Assembly (NCBI GenBank): GCA_026413225.1
Contig: CM048572.1
Coordinates: 1,612,001-1,676,000, forward strand
Reading direction: 5' to 3'
Length of the DNA: 64,000 nucleotides
From: Otis tarda
Lineage: Eukaryota; Chordata; Aves; Otidiformes; Otididae
The notes beneath the pieces are model-generated. The model saw nothing but the letters and a program-made list of their open reading frames with translations, was not told the origin of the DNA and searched no databases. Every line of letters begins with the position of its first letter. Position 1 is the first letter of the stretch. The position numbers were made by a program, and so were the translations under genes. Shown here one piece after another: positions 11,701-23,200 of the stretch.

Positions 11701-14700
11701 GACACCCCTGGCCCATTGCAGCGTGTCCGGGCGTTGGGGCCTCCAACCAGGTGGCAAATTTCCACGGAGACCCAGGGCAAAAGCTGGGCTGGCGTCGCTG
11801 CTTGAGGCGGTGGCGTAGGGAAAGAAGCCGTGGCCCTCTCCAGCCTCCCAACCCAACCATCCAACCATCTGCCTCCTTGCTGCCCTCTCCAAGCGGCTCT
11901 GTCTCATATTTGTCCTGCCCTGGAGCACAGGGCTCACTCCCAAATGGTCTAACCCCCTGATGGGGGGTTCTGTGAACCCTCCTAACCTGGCACCCAGCCG
12001 GTGCCGTGCAGTTCACCCCACTTCCCCACTCCAAATGCCTGGGAAGGTGTGGAGAGGGCAGTCCCTCACTCTGGACCTGCTGGCCAGAAGCATCTGGCAG
12101 CCTGGGAGAAGTTAATAAGAAAAGCCTGAGCCAATATTGCTGGATTACAGCCGTCTCTTCCAGAGAGGGTTAGCGGCCAAATTCCCAGCACTAGGCTGGT
12201 GGCTGTGCCCGCGGGCAGGAGGGCAGCGCGGGGACTGGACCAGAGCCCAGCCCCAGCTGGGGCCAAACCCCTGCCAAAACCCGGGGACCAGCTCTCCTCT
12301 CCGTCCCGCAGCGTAAGGGAGGCTGCGCCTCGCTCCCTCCACGCAGCCTCGGTCCAACAGCCCCCAGCCAGGACCCTGGCATGGCCTGTGATGTCCCGGG
12401 GGCTCTGCACCCTCCCGGGGCCCCTGAGCCGCAGGGTCCCAGACGCGTGGGGCTGGTACCGCGCTGTGCCATTGCCTCCCCACTGTTGCACCCACCCTGG
12501 GCACCCCTGAGCCTGGCCCCTCAGCAGTGTCGACCCCCGAAAGGCACCGGCTCACCCTGTCCCTGCTCTGTCCCCCCAAGCCCCTTGCAGGATGCGATCA
12601 GTGCCCCGGGGGCCTTGCTGCGCTCTCCTCCTCTGCAGCCCTGGCCAGGGGTAGCTCTCCCCACGGGGCCCAGTCCCACAAGCTGCACAAGAAAAGGGGG
12701 TTGTCAGGTCCTCAGCAAGGCTCCAGTGAGGACACGGGACCTTTAGCCTCCGCCCTACAAATGCCGTGGGACCAGAGGAGCATCCTCCTCGGGGATGCCA
12801 CCCCGCTGAGACGTGGGAACACAGGCCCGCAGCTGAGCTGCTGAGACAAGTCACGGCTGGGGAAACAAACCCTGGTTTGTCCCAAATTCCTGCCTCCCTG
12901 GACTCCAAGCAACCTCCACTGCAGCTTCCGGCACGAGCCACCCCCGACCCCACGGCCAAGGGCACAGAGAGCAGCGAGCAGCCTCCCCGCTGCGGTCGGG
13001 GGGCTGCCAGGGCTCAGCCCCCCACACGCTGCGGAAGCGCCGCGAACGCCTCCACAGCTGATTGCCCTGGCCCGGGCGCCCTGGCAGCAGCACACAGTGA
13101 GATCCCAGCCTTGTTATTGCTCATCGCATCCAGGGTCACCGATAATATTTGGAAAGTAAAGATCTGTGGTCCTCTTTTCAGGGTATTTGTTTGCATTGCC
13201 GAGACCTCCGGCCCTCTGCCAGCGTCAGCCAATTCTGGTTAATGGGACCAGAAATGAGGAGGAGGGACGGGGCCTGTGAGGGCAGCTTGCCCTGGTGCCA
13301 GCTCTGCTCCCTGGCTGGGGCTCCCGTGGTTGCTGTGGTTCTGCTTGACCCCTCGCAGATGGTGGTGGGGCTTGTCCAAGGCTCCCCCAGCCCGATGGGA
13401 TGGGGACTGAGCACAGGCTCAGGGAGGAAAGCAGGAGGCTGCCGGGAGAGGACCGGAGCCATGGAGGCCTCAGATCGCCGGCTGGTCCCCTTCCAAACTG
13501 CTGGCAGCAGCAAAGGGGCCACATGGCCCATGTGGTGCTGGGCAAGGCGAGGGGGTGCCAGAGGAACCTCTCCTTATCCCTGGTCCTGCCCCAAATGCCC
13601 CAGGCGAAGGGCTGGGGACCCCAGTGCTGGCTGTGGCCACAGAGAGCTCCATGGGATCCTCCAGTTAGCCGGTTTGAAGGACAGATGTGGTTATTCGGCC
13701 CTTGTCCAGATCAGGCCCTCACTGATCGCTGTTCTGAGGTGCTGGAGCCTGGTGAGGAGCCCACCCGGGTGGCACGGGGACAACCAGCTGATGCTGGCAG
13801 CTGGGTGCTTTTGGGGACACGCTCTTGTCTTTCATAAGAAGGGCTGGGCATGCCCAGCACCAATGGTCAGCTGGTCCAGGGGGACCTGCTCCACCTCCTG
13901 CATGTCTCCCCTGCAAAGCCCTGCTCTGCGCCTCCTCCCTTGGGACCTGCCCTGCAAGTAGCTCAGCCGAGCAGGGTTCCCACTTAGGGCCCGTCATCCG
14001 TGACACGTGTGCGCGCTGTCCTTTCCCCGCCCTGGAGGGGACCAGCGCGCGTGCCAGCTCCCTTTCTTCAGGACCGGGTACGGAGGGTGATGGTTAACGG
14101 GCTCTGCGAGTGGGCAGCGCTGGCAGGCTGTGTGCTGGAGGCGTCCATGTGGACAAGCCCGGACGGCTGGAGTCAGCCTGAGTCTGATTTCTGAAGGTCC
14201 TGGCGTGCCAAAATTGAGGCTGTTATGTGTGAGACCCGGACCAGACCTAAGCACCAGCACAGGCATGACAGTGATCACCTCTTTGCACCGGTTGGACTGG
14301 CTCGTGGGAGCACTGGGGAATTCATCCTGCCCCCTCGGTCCGGTGCTTTGCACACACGACACATTTTCAGCCCTGCCATTTTGTGCACCTGCGTGGCAGA
14401 AGCACCCGTGCCAGCCCGGCCCGTGCACATGGCTGCGTCTGGGGGCACCTCTGCGGGCGGCCGCACCAGCTCGGTGCCTGCGCTGATCCTCCCGCTGGCA
14501 AATCGCCTGGCGGGCAGACGAGACCCCGACAAGCCAGGCTGATGCGCTCCTCCACAGCACCTCTCTGGCTCCTCGCGTTCCCGGTCCTCCCGCCAGCGCC
14601 GGCTGACACCGCTCACCAGCTCCCAGCGCCCTGCGGACACATTGATTTATCTGGGCCGAGGAGAAAGGTTCACGGCTGGTGCTGTGGAAAGCAGTCGGTG

Positions 14701-15316
14701 AGCTGTGCTGAGGCAAGGACCGCGCTTTGCAATGCTGCAAGGGCTAGAGCAGGCTGGAAAATTCCTCGTTGCTGCAAAACTGAAGAATACGCCCTGCAGA
14801 GGCTCTGCAGGTCTCCCCGCGCCCCTGCAACGCATCCCCATACGTGCTCTGCCTTGCGTCCTGCGGAGCCTTCGGGCCACGCGTGCAGGATGGGAAATGC
14901 GGGCTGCCAGCGTCTGCGAGCAGCCATCGCGCCCCGGCACGGGGCCGGTGACGCCTCGGCCTCCCCACAGAGCTGCACTTCAGAAGGGTGCAGGGGCCGA
15001 GCGTAGGCTGGGATGCACGTGCCCGCCTAGACCTGAGGCCCCAGCAGGGACATTTTCTGGCACAAGCCCCTTGCAGGCATCCTGAAATATGCCACCCAAA
15101 CCTCAAGCAGAAGCCCGCGCTGGGTGCTGCAGCAGAGCCAGCTCCTGCCTCCTGGTTCCTGCAAGGACAGAAGCATCAGAGATGCATCAGTGGGACCGGC
15201 ATGACACCCGTCCATCAGGCAGATGTGGGACAGATGGGAGAACAGAGCCCCATTTCTAACAACCGGGTGCTGATTTATCCTCCAAGGGGAGAACTCCCTT
15301 CAAAAAGCCTCGTTAG
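5758..15316. other. intergenic DNA, no gene seen
   Basis: About 9.5 kb with no exon I can support. It contains an A-rich run near 6369-6393, a CA/CG-type microsatellite at about 7424-7458, a GATGATA-type short repeat near 8606-8625 and a poly(A) stretch near 9487-9512. Open frames are short, overlapping and compositionally like their surroundings. Confidence 0.55.
7424..7458. repeat. CA/GT-type microsatellite
   Basis: Imperfect alternating purine-pyrimidine tract (CACACGTGTGCACACGCACG and continuing), about 35 bp. It has Z-DNA-type dinucleotide character and no gene association is seen. Confidence 0.7.
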
Positions 15317-16640
15317 CATAGAATCATAGAACGGTTTGGGTTGAAAGGGACCGCTAAAGCCCACCCAGTCCAACCCCCCTGCAAGGAGCAGGGACATCTC
15401 CAACCAGATCAGGTTGCTCAGAGCCCCGCCCAACCTGGCCCGGAATGTTTCCAGGGACGGGGCATCCACCGCCTCTCTGGGAAACCTGGGCCAGAGCTCC
15501 ACCACCCTCAGGTCAGAGGTGCTCCAGCCCTCTCATCATCTGCGTGGCCTCCTCTGTACCCTGTCCAACAGCTCCACGTCCTTCTGATGTTGGGGGCTCC
15601 AGAGCTGGACGCAGTGCTGCAGGTGGGGTCTCACCAGAGTGGAGCAGAGGGGCAGAATCCCCTCCCTCACCCTGCTGCCCACGCTGCTGGGGATACAGCC
15701 CAGGAGGCGGTTGGTTTCTGGGCTGCCAGCGCACATTGCCGGCTTGTGTTGAGCTTCTTGTCCACCAGCACCCCCAAGTCCTTCTCCTCAGGGCTGCTCT
15801 CCATCCATTCCCCGCCCAGCCTGGATTTGTGCCTGGGATTGCCCTGACCCAGGTGCAGGACCTTGCACTTGGCCTGGTGGAACTCCATGAGATTTGCACG
15901 GGCCCACCTCTCCAGCCTGTCCAGGTCCCTCTGGATGGCATCCCTGTCATGTTGGCTGTCACCAACCACCTCCTTGCTCTCCACGTGCCTTAGTATGGTT
16001 TCCAGGAGAATCTGCTCCATGACCTTGCCAGGCACAGAGGTGAGGCTGACCGGCCTGTATTTCCCTGGGTCTTCCTTCTTCCCCTTTTTACAAATGGGGG
16101 TTACGTTCCCCCCTCTTCCAGTCATTGGGGACCTCACCAGACTGCCACGACTTCTCAGATACAATGGCCAGTGGCTTGGCAACTTCATTCGCCAGTTCCT
16201 TCAGGACCCACAGATGCATCTCATCAGGTCCCATGGACTTGTGCACCTTCTGGTTCCTCAGATGTTCCCAAACCTGCTCTTCTGCTATGGTGGGCAGTTC
16301 TTCATTCTCCCAGTCCCAGCTTTTGCCTTCTGCAACTTGAATGACACGACAAGAGCCCTTATCGGTGGAGACTGAGGCAAAAAAGTCATTGAGCACCTCA
16401 GCCTTCTCCATCTCCTGGGTAACCAGGTCACCCGTTTCCTTCCAGAGGGGGCCTACGTTCTTCCTAGACTTCCCTTTGTTCCTGACGTACCTATAGAAGT
16501 TTTTCTTGTTGCCCTTGACATCCCTGGCCAGATTCAAGTCCATCAGGGCTTTAGCCTGCCTTACCTGATCCCTGGCCACTCGGATCCTCCCAGGCTGCCT
16601 GTCCTGACGGGGACATGAGGACTCCATGTAAGCCTCTCCC
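15317..16640 (-). mobile_element. CR1 LINE, ORF2 fragment and 3' end
   Basis: This is an avian CR1 non-LTR retrotransposon inserted on the minus strand. Its 3' end is at 15317, where the plus strand starts with the CATAGAATCATAGAA tail. The minus-strand translation gives typical CR1 ORF2 pieces: an N-terminal stretch with NDFFASV and SMGPDEMH (16088-16627), then KYRPVSLTSVPGK, and further on RDAIQRDLDRLERW, CKVLHLG and EKDLGVLVDKKL (15667-16188). The copy is 5'-truncated near 16640. The catalytic centre of the reverse transcriptase, including the Y/F-ADD box, is missing: the text jumps from 'VVGDSQH' to 'DRDAIQRDLDRL' around 15950. A second deletion near 15515 removes roughly 230 bp that the 33.7-kb copy retains. 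It cannot move by itself. Confidence 0.95.
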
Positions 16641-19279
16641 CTCTTGGCTGCAGAAGATGGATATTCTCTAACTGCCTGAGCTCTTTGCGGCTGTAATTGC
16701 TGGGATAAATATGAACTGATCAGTTCTATTAAGGTAAGATTTTAGGACCAAAATTAGCATTACCATCTCTTATCAAATGCAGATAACAGCATTTCCCAGG
16801 TCAGCTTTTCTCCATGACAAGACTCTGAGCGGCAAGCACGCAGCTCCCTGCTGTCACATTTGCAGCCAGGCCCTGCAGCCCAGGAGCAGCGCAGAGGAAC
16901 TGAAATTAGCTGGAAAATGACTCTCAACCAGCCTTGCTAAATTGCCATGAAAATTTAACAACCCAAGCACAAAGCCTCTTCGCCCGTTTGCTTCTTTCAC
17001 CATGGCAGAGAGAATGGAGACCCAGTGGCATAGATGAGCCTGCCCTGGCTCATACGTACATGAGGGTCCCCTGGGTACCTCAGAGCACCAACCCCATTCC
17101 CACCCCCTCCGCCCCCGGAGAAGGAGACGGGCAGAATTTTGATGTACAGCCCAGCAGGGACCGTAGCCCTTTTCCTGGTGGCCAGGTGCCATCACGTCCT
17201 CAGCTCCGTCAGACCAAGCTTCTACGCCCTCTAAGAGAAATCGAGGAGCCGAGCCCTCCCCGGCCCCTCTCCTGTACCGTGCCGCTGCCCTTCAGCGGTC
17301 GCACGCTTGTGGAGGCATCCGCAAAGTGGGCACCGGTTCCACCTGGCATGGAGAGAAGTTCACCAGATACCAACTGGCTCTTGGTTTTTCTTTAACCAAG
17401 AGGTGAAAGAAAATGTTGGAAGGCTTCGTGTTTGCCAGGAGGAAAACTCCTGAAAGTTAACCATTAACTGGCACCCAATAGAGAAGGAAAGAAACACCCT
17501 GTGAGGCTGGAAGGTATTTGCCTGTGCGTCCGCCTGGTGCTGGGGAGATAATAAATCTCATTTAGCCTGGGCAGACTGCAAGGTTACGAGGGAGAGAGGT
17601 AGAGCTCTGCAAGGCTGAGCACCCAAATGAGCCTCAGGAGAAGAGAGGAGGAGGTGGGGAGGGTGGGCCTCCACCCCGACCCTCCAGACCAAGGCACCCC
17701 AGGGGACGTGCACCGTGTCCTGCCCTTTCACAGCAGGGCCTCTCCTATCCATGGGACGGGATTTCCTGGCTCTCCGTCCTTACGCTCAGGGAGCTGGGGA
17801 ACCTCAGCCAGCTGCCCCAGAGGGGCCAGGGGAGGCCAAAGAGCTGCTGTGGTGGGTCCAGGCCCGGTTCAACAGCCCCCACACGATGTTCTCTGGTCCC
17901 CGATGGATGTTCACGTGTGCTGATGTGCAAGAAGTGAACTCACGTGTGTGTGTGAGCAGGTGTTTGGGGGTACACGCCCACAGAGAGCTGAGAGCCCGGG
18001 GGGCACCTCTCAGCCTAAGAGCCTTGGGGAGACAAGGTACGGTTGTCCTCTGCCTTGGCAGGGGCCCGGTGAGGCTGAGCACCCCCAGCCGCGTGGCTGC
18101 CGTGAGGACAGCCGGGGCAGGCGTTTCAGCGGGGATGGCCCCGCCAAAGCCCTTGTGCTGAACTGGTGCCGCTGGTAGGAGAACAGCCGCTGCGATCGGG
18201 GATGGGCAGGCAGAGGGCGGCTCTGGGAGCAGGATGCTCGGTGACATGCCCCTTGGGAAACACGCACAGCCCGTCCGCTTCAGCCTGGACAAGGCAACAG
18301 CTGTGAAAAACAAGAGAAATTCAGGCACGCTGCGCAGACCACAGCATCATGCTCACAGGGCCTTGAGAAAATGCAGAAAAGGGCCAGTTTGCCCCAAAAT
18401 ACAGCCCTCAGCGCCCAGATGAGCATTTGCCAGGCCCCAGCAGTTGCTCCCAGGGTCTGCGTGGCGCTTCAGAGGGGCCGAGCTGAGCCCAGCACCCCTC
18501 CAGCCTTGCGGCGGGTACCCGAGCTGGCACCATCCCGGCAAGACCAGACCTTCGCTCCCAGCAAGGCTGGCGCCTGCCAGAAAGACGGTCTGACGGCCAC
18601 CCCAGAGCGGAGGGCGCAGGAGCGGCTGCCACGCGTGCAGAATGGGCTCGCTGGTGACAGCCGGCACCCTCCGCGTGACGCTGGTGAACGCGGGGCTGGT
18701 GATGCGGCACCCTGGCTGGGCTCCGGGCCTGGATGGAGTCAGGAAAGCCTTTCAAACAGAAGTGTGCTGCTGAGTTAAAAAGCTGGTGTGAGAAGGAAGG
18801 AGAATAAAGAGGGAGAGACTGGAAGAGGAGGAGAAGGAGTGCCGCTGGAGGGATGGGGAAGGTGGAGAGCAGGAGAGCACAGCAGGAGAAAGATGGTGGA
18901 GGAGATGCAAAACAGAGGCACAGAGAGAGGGGAGAGGAGAGGGTGGTGTGGCAGAGGACAGACGAGAAAGGGGAGAAGAATCTCCTTGCAATCCTAATAC
19001 CTACCCTAAATCTCTCTAGATGCAAATAAAGCCAATTACTGCAGAAGATATTCCTGGTAGACCTGAGAGTAAATGGTCACGAATCTCATTCTTGTGATTT
19101 TCAGCATTTTTGAAGGCTGCTCTCATTCCTGCTTAGGCTTCCCCCCACCAGACCTAGACAGATTCGGTTTGCTCTTCCTCTTATTGCTGCTCATGAACTG
19201 CATTTTATCAACTGCAAGTCATTTCTAAGGGATTGCATTTCGTTTTAAATTCTGATGATGTCCTTCAAAACAGTCGCAG
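16641..19279. other. intergenic DNA, GA-rich tract
   Basis: No gene recognised. An almost pure A/G tract of about 200 bp occupies about 18786-18983. The remainder is ordinary intergenic sequence. Confidence 0.5.
18786..18983. repeat. purine-rich low-complexity tract
   Basis: About 200 bp of GGAGA/GAAGG-type sequence with scattered pyrimidines and no fixed period. Long purine tracts like this can adopt triplex structures, but here it may simply be a decayed microsatellite. Confidence 0.7.
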
Positions 19280-20225
19280 CCCTTTGCTATCTGTTGTTAT
19301 TTCAGCATTTTATCAGCACAATCACTATTTCACCAACCTGGTGGCTAATGAAAATATTGACCGGGACCTGACACAGGACGGACCTCGCACTCAACACGAC
19401 TTCCCAGACCAATAGCATCCAAGTAGCCCTGGTTCTCACTGGTTTTTGTCCTCAGCGACGTTTCCGTTGTCCTCCATCGCCTATGTTTCCTGAAGAGCGT
19501 GTCGCTTGGGACAGCACCAAAACCCCGTGAAAGTCAAGACCTACCAGATCTGCTGCGTACCGCCACCAGCTGGGCTGCTGCCCCATCGGTGATGGCAGTT
19601 AGATTGCTTCAACATGTTGTATGATTGGCAAATCCTTGTTGTCTGCTCCTTATCACGTATTATCCTCGAGATGCTTAACGTGCGATTGTGTAATAATTTA
19701 ATTTTGTATCTTTTCAGGCATCAAAGTTAGCCTGACCAGTGCATTTCCCTTTCTCCCTTCCTCGTGCCACGCACCTTGTTTTGTCCTGCTCCAGTCCACA
19801 CAGACCTCGCCCGTGCTCCGTGTTTTCGGAGATAATTGCTAACATGGTCAGAGATTACTGTGCCTGGTTCCTTACCTACTCCAGGGTAAATTTTATCAGA
19901 CTTTGACAATTTGAATATTCCCACGCTATATTCTTCAACCGTGTCATTCTGTTCCTGTTCCCAGCCTCTTGTCACTAGTGGTACTCTCGTCACAGTTAAC
20001 CCTTCTGCAAATATTGAAAGCATAAAAGATATCAAACAATTCAGCCATCTCACGTATCGTCTGGTATTTGCTTTCTGTTCCATTTGGTTGATCCAGACTT
20101 TCCTGGACAGAGAGATTTTATTTTTATTCCCTAGGCTTATACACCTAGGCGGAACTCATTTGCTGCCTTAGTCTGCTCGATTTTGTCTCTCTGTATTTGT
20201 GTTTTCATCTATAGTCACCTATACG
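19280..20225 (-). mobile_element. ancient CR1-clade LINE fragment
   Basis: The plus-strand text follows, in order, the antisense of the reverse-transcriptase region of an old amniote CR1-type LINE. It has the 'AATGAAAATATTGA' segment before a 'CCAGACC/CCCAG' block (about 19345-19410), the 'GGCAAATCC...CTTATCAC' segment (about 19627-19660), 'TTAGCCTGACCAG' (19728), 'GATAATTGCTAACATGG' (19831) and 'CTCATTTGCTGCCTTAGTC' (20155). Segments are missing between these blocks and all frames are broken. It is much more diverged than the other CR1 copies in the window, so it is an old insertion that probably predates birds. The assignment rests on remembered consensus text, not on an alignment. Confidence 0.7.
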
Positions 20226-23200
20226 TACAGCCTTGATGTATGGCAGTGCTGCACTGTTCCCTTTTCCCAGGTTCCGCCTTCTACACCGACGTACTGGCCT
20301 GTGTGGTGCCACCAAGTCCCTGTGATGTTCAGCTCCCAGGAGAGCAGAACTCCCTAGACCTAGTTTATCCAGATTTCAAAAAGGGAAAGAAATCTCAGAT
20401 TTTTTCATGAAGTGGAACACTGCAAGGAACAAACCAAAAGTGTCACTTCTGGAAAAGGAAAGCAGGCAGGGGGGGTTTTGATGTGTAGTCAGCAAGTATT
20501 ACCAATGTGGAAAGAATCGTAGTTTGATGAGCAGATCCAAAACACGTAATATGGGCCGGTTCAAGGTGCCACTTCTCTTTCCCCCTGGTGCTGGGGTTCA
20601 GGAGCCAGGCATCCTCAGAGCACTCCTGAAGCCGTCTACTGGACTGGATCTCCTGGGCTGCTGGATGTGCAGGGGGGACACGGCAAGGATGCCAGGCCGA
20701 GAGCTTAGCCGCGGCCGTCAGGAACGCGCCAACGGCTGCTGTGGCAGAGCAGAGAGGTGAGTACGCAGCTCCGCAGGCAGCTCACCAGCCCTTGGTGGGT
20801 AACACCAAGGTGAGGGATGCCGGAACGCACCAGTGAGAATCCTCTCTGGGGAGGTAAGCGGTTTGGCAGGAATTGCTCCTGCAGGCCGTGCCAGCTGTCG
20901 TCAGGGCTGTGCTCATCCTCTGGGACTGTGATCCCTTTGGATTTGTGCACGGAGCACATGTCGCTCTGGTTGCTGTCAGGCTGGGTTTGAAGTGACATCG
21001 TATGAATGCTTTGAAATCCGGTTTGCCGAGAGGAAGGTGCGCGGCCCGTTGTACTCCCCGCGTGCCCCGGGATCCCCGGACTGTGGGTGTTGCTGGGAGA
21101 CCCCCCCATGCTGAGGGTACGGGTGGCTGGGCAGTGGCTCAGACTGGTAGGCAGTGCTTTGCCAGCGGAACGAGGAAGCACTGATTATTGTTCCAGGATC
21201 TCATCCTGGAGCCCCCATATGCCAACACGCTGCCTGGGTCCCAGGGCAGGACTAGGGAAAGAGGCAGCATCAGGGAGCAAATTTGCCTTCCTCCAGACCA
21301 TCCAGGGCTCGGGCGAGCCCTCCCCTTGGCACTGGCGCAGGACTGCTCAGCGTGGCCCTTCATTTCCCCATGGCATCAGCAGGAGCTTGTACGGAGAAGC
21401 ACATGGACAGCAAGCAGCGTCAAGCAGTGATGTTCTTCAGATGTGGTTGGCGCATCCAGAAACCCTGCCCCTGGGCTACAGCACTCGTCTCCGCCTGGTC
21501 GGAAGTTACAAGGAGGGCTCACAGGAAAGGACTTGAGCCCGAGTCCGTGCCTGGCCCCGCCGTGGCTCAGCCGGTGGAGCAGGAGGCCCATCTCCCCGGC
21601 TGTGTCTCTGGCAGCGCTGGGAATGGGTCCGTGCTGAGGCCAAGGGATGGGACAGGACCCATGGCGGCTCTGAGCAGTGCTGCGGGGTGGGCGAGCCGAG
21701 GAGACCCCGAGTGGCTTAGTCAGCTGAGGGGCGTCCAAGGGGCTGGAGATCAGGTCGCACGGAGTGCGAGGACCCGAGGAATGAGCTCCGTGCCTGTCTC
21801 CTGGAGGGCTGGCGATGCGGGTGGGAGTGCCAAGGCTGTCAGAGCTGGCGCCTGCTCTTTTGCAGGTGGTGATGGCTTTTTGTTTTTGTGACATGATTGC
21901 GCCGGCATAACAACACTGAGGAGGCTTTTTCTGACAGTGCTTCCTGCTTGCGCTTGAGGCTCTCCACCCCCTCGCTGCAGATGGGTTTGGGCTGCACGCA
22001 GATGAGCAGAAGGCTCGGGAGGAATCCCCGAAAGTGCCACGGTCTGCCTGCCAGCGCCCGCCCTGCAGCGCCCCGTCCCTGCGGCGACCGCCCATGCTGG
22101 GCCGCGTGGCCGATGCACACCAGTGCACACAAGGGCTGGCAACTGGGAAAAAGGCGGCTGTGAGGCCCCAGGGCAGGCGAGCAAAGGCTGCTCGGCTGGT
22201 GGCACCGGCCCAGCAACGCGGCGCTGAGGACTGGTCTCCCACCGCCAAACCTTCTGGCAGCTGGGCGCAGCGGGGGATGCTGCCCAAACGGAGTGGGATG
22301 TGTTTGCTGCTCCCCAGTACATGAATGGAGAGGGACACGGGGCAGCAGCAAACCCATTCCCACAGCATCACTCATCGGCTGGGCTCCTGCAGGCTGCGAA
22401 AAGAGAGTCCCACCCCTCGCTGCTCCGTGCAGGGCTGAGCCTTGCCGGCTACCAAGGATGGCCAATAGCTCTGGGCATGGGGCAGAGGGAAGGTCTCCCC
22501 TGGGAAGAGGGGAAGGGCACTGACCCTGTCAGCCCCTCAGGAAGGCCGCGCCAGGCTAGCGATGCCCAAAAGCGGCCGGCTGGTCCAGCCTGGGCTGCAC
22601 GTCCTCTTGAGTTTTGGGGATGCTCAAGGCCGGGCGTGCACCTGAGCTGCGCAGCTCCAGCCTGCTCCCCGGGCGAGTGAGTCAGGAGAGGAAGCAATTA
22701 GCTCTGCGGCGGGATGTCGGGTGAGTCACTCCTTCTGCAGGCTCCTCTCCAGATCCACCGCAGGCAGCTGTGACATCCACGGCGCGGGGAGCAGGGACGG
22801 CTGGAGGGAGGTGGCAATGCAGGTATGGCCGGGATGACAGCTCGTAGGAGGCACGTCAGACCTCCCCAGCTTACCCCTTCGCTGTCACCCCTCATCCTTC
22901 ACCTCTGCCCCTCACAGCCAGCTCCCAGGACGCAGCGGCTGTGTCACCACGCCGACACCGCAGCCCTCTCCTCGCCCGGAGATCTCCCGTGGGCAGAGGC
23001 GGCTGCCTGGTCAGGCTGGTGACACACCGTCTGCTGCCACCGCAGCTGGCTCAGCGGGGTCTGGAACGGAGACGTGCCGCAGCACAGCCTTGCCAAGGAG
23101 CTGCGCCAGCTACCGGGCTGAGAGCTGTTACGAAAATGGGTAGAGGTGGCAGAATCTGGCCAAAAGGTTGTCTGCCGCGAAGTTCAAATGCTCAGGTTGA

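Noticed and set aside
21376..22371. 331-codon minus-strand open frame
   Set aside because: No domain, Ser/Pro/Ala/Gly/Cys-rich, overlapped by several other long frames, and no splice or promoter context.
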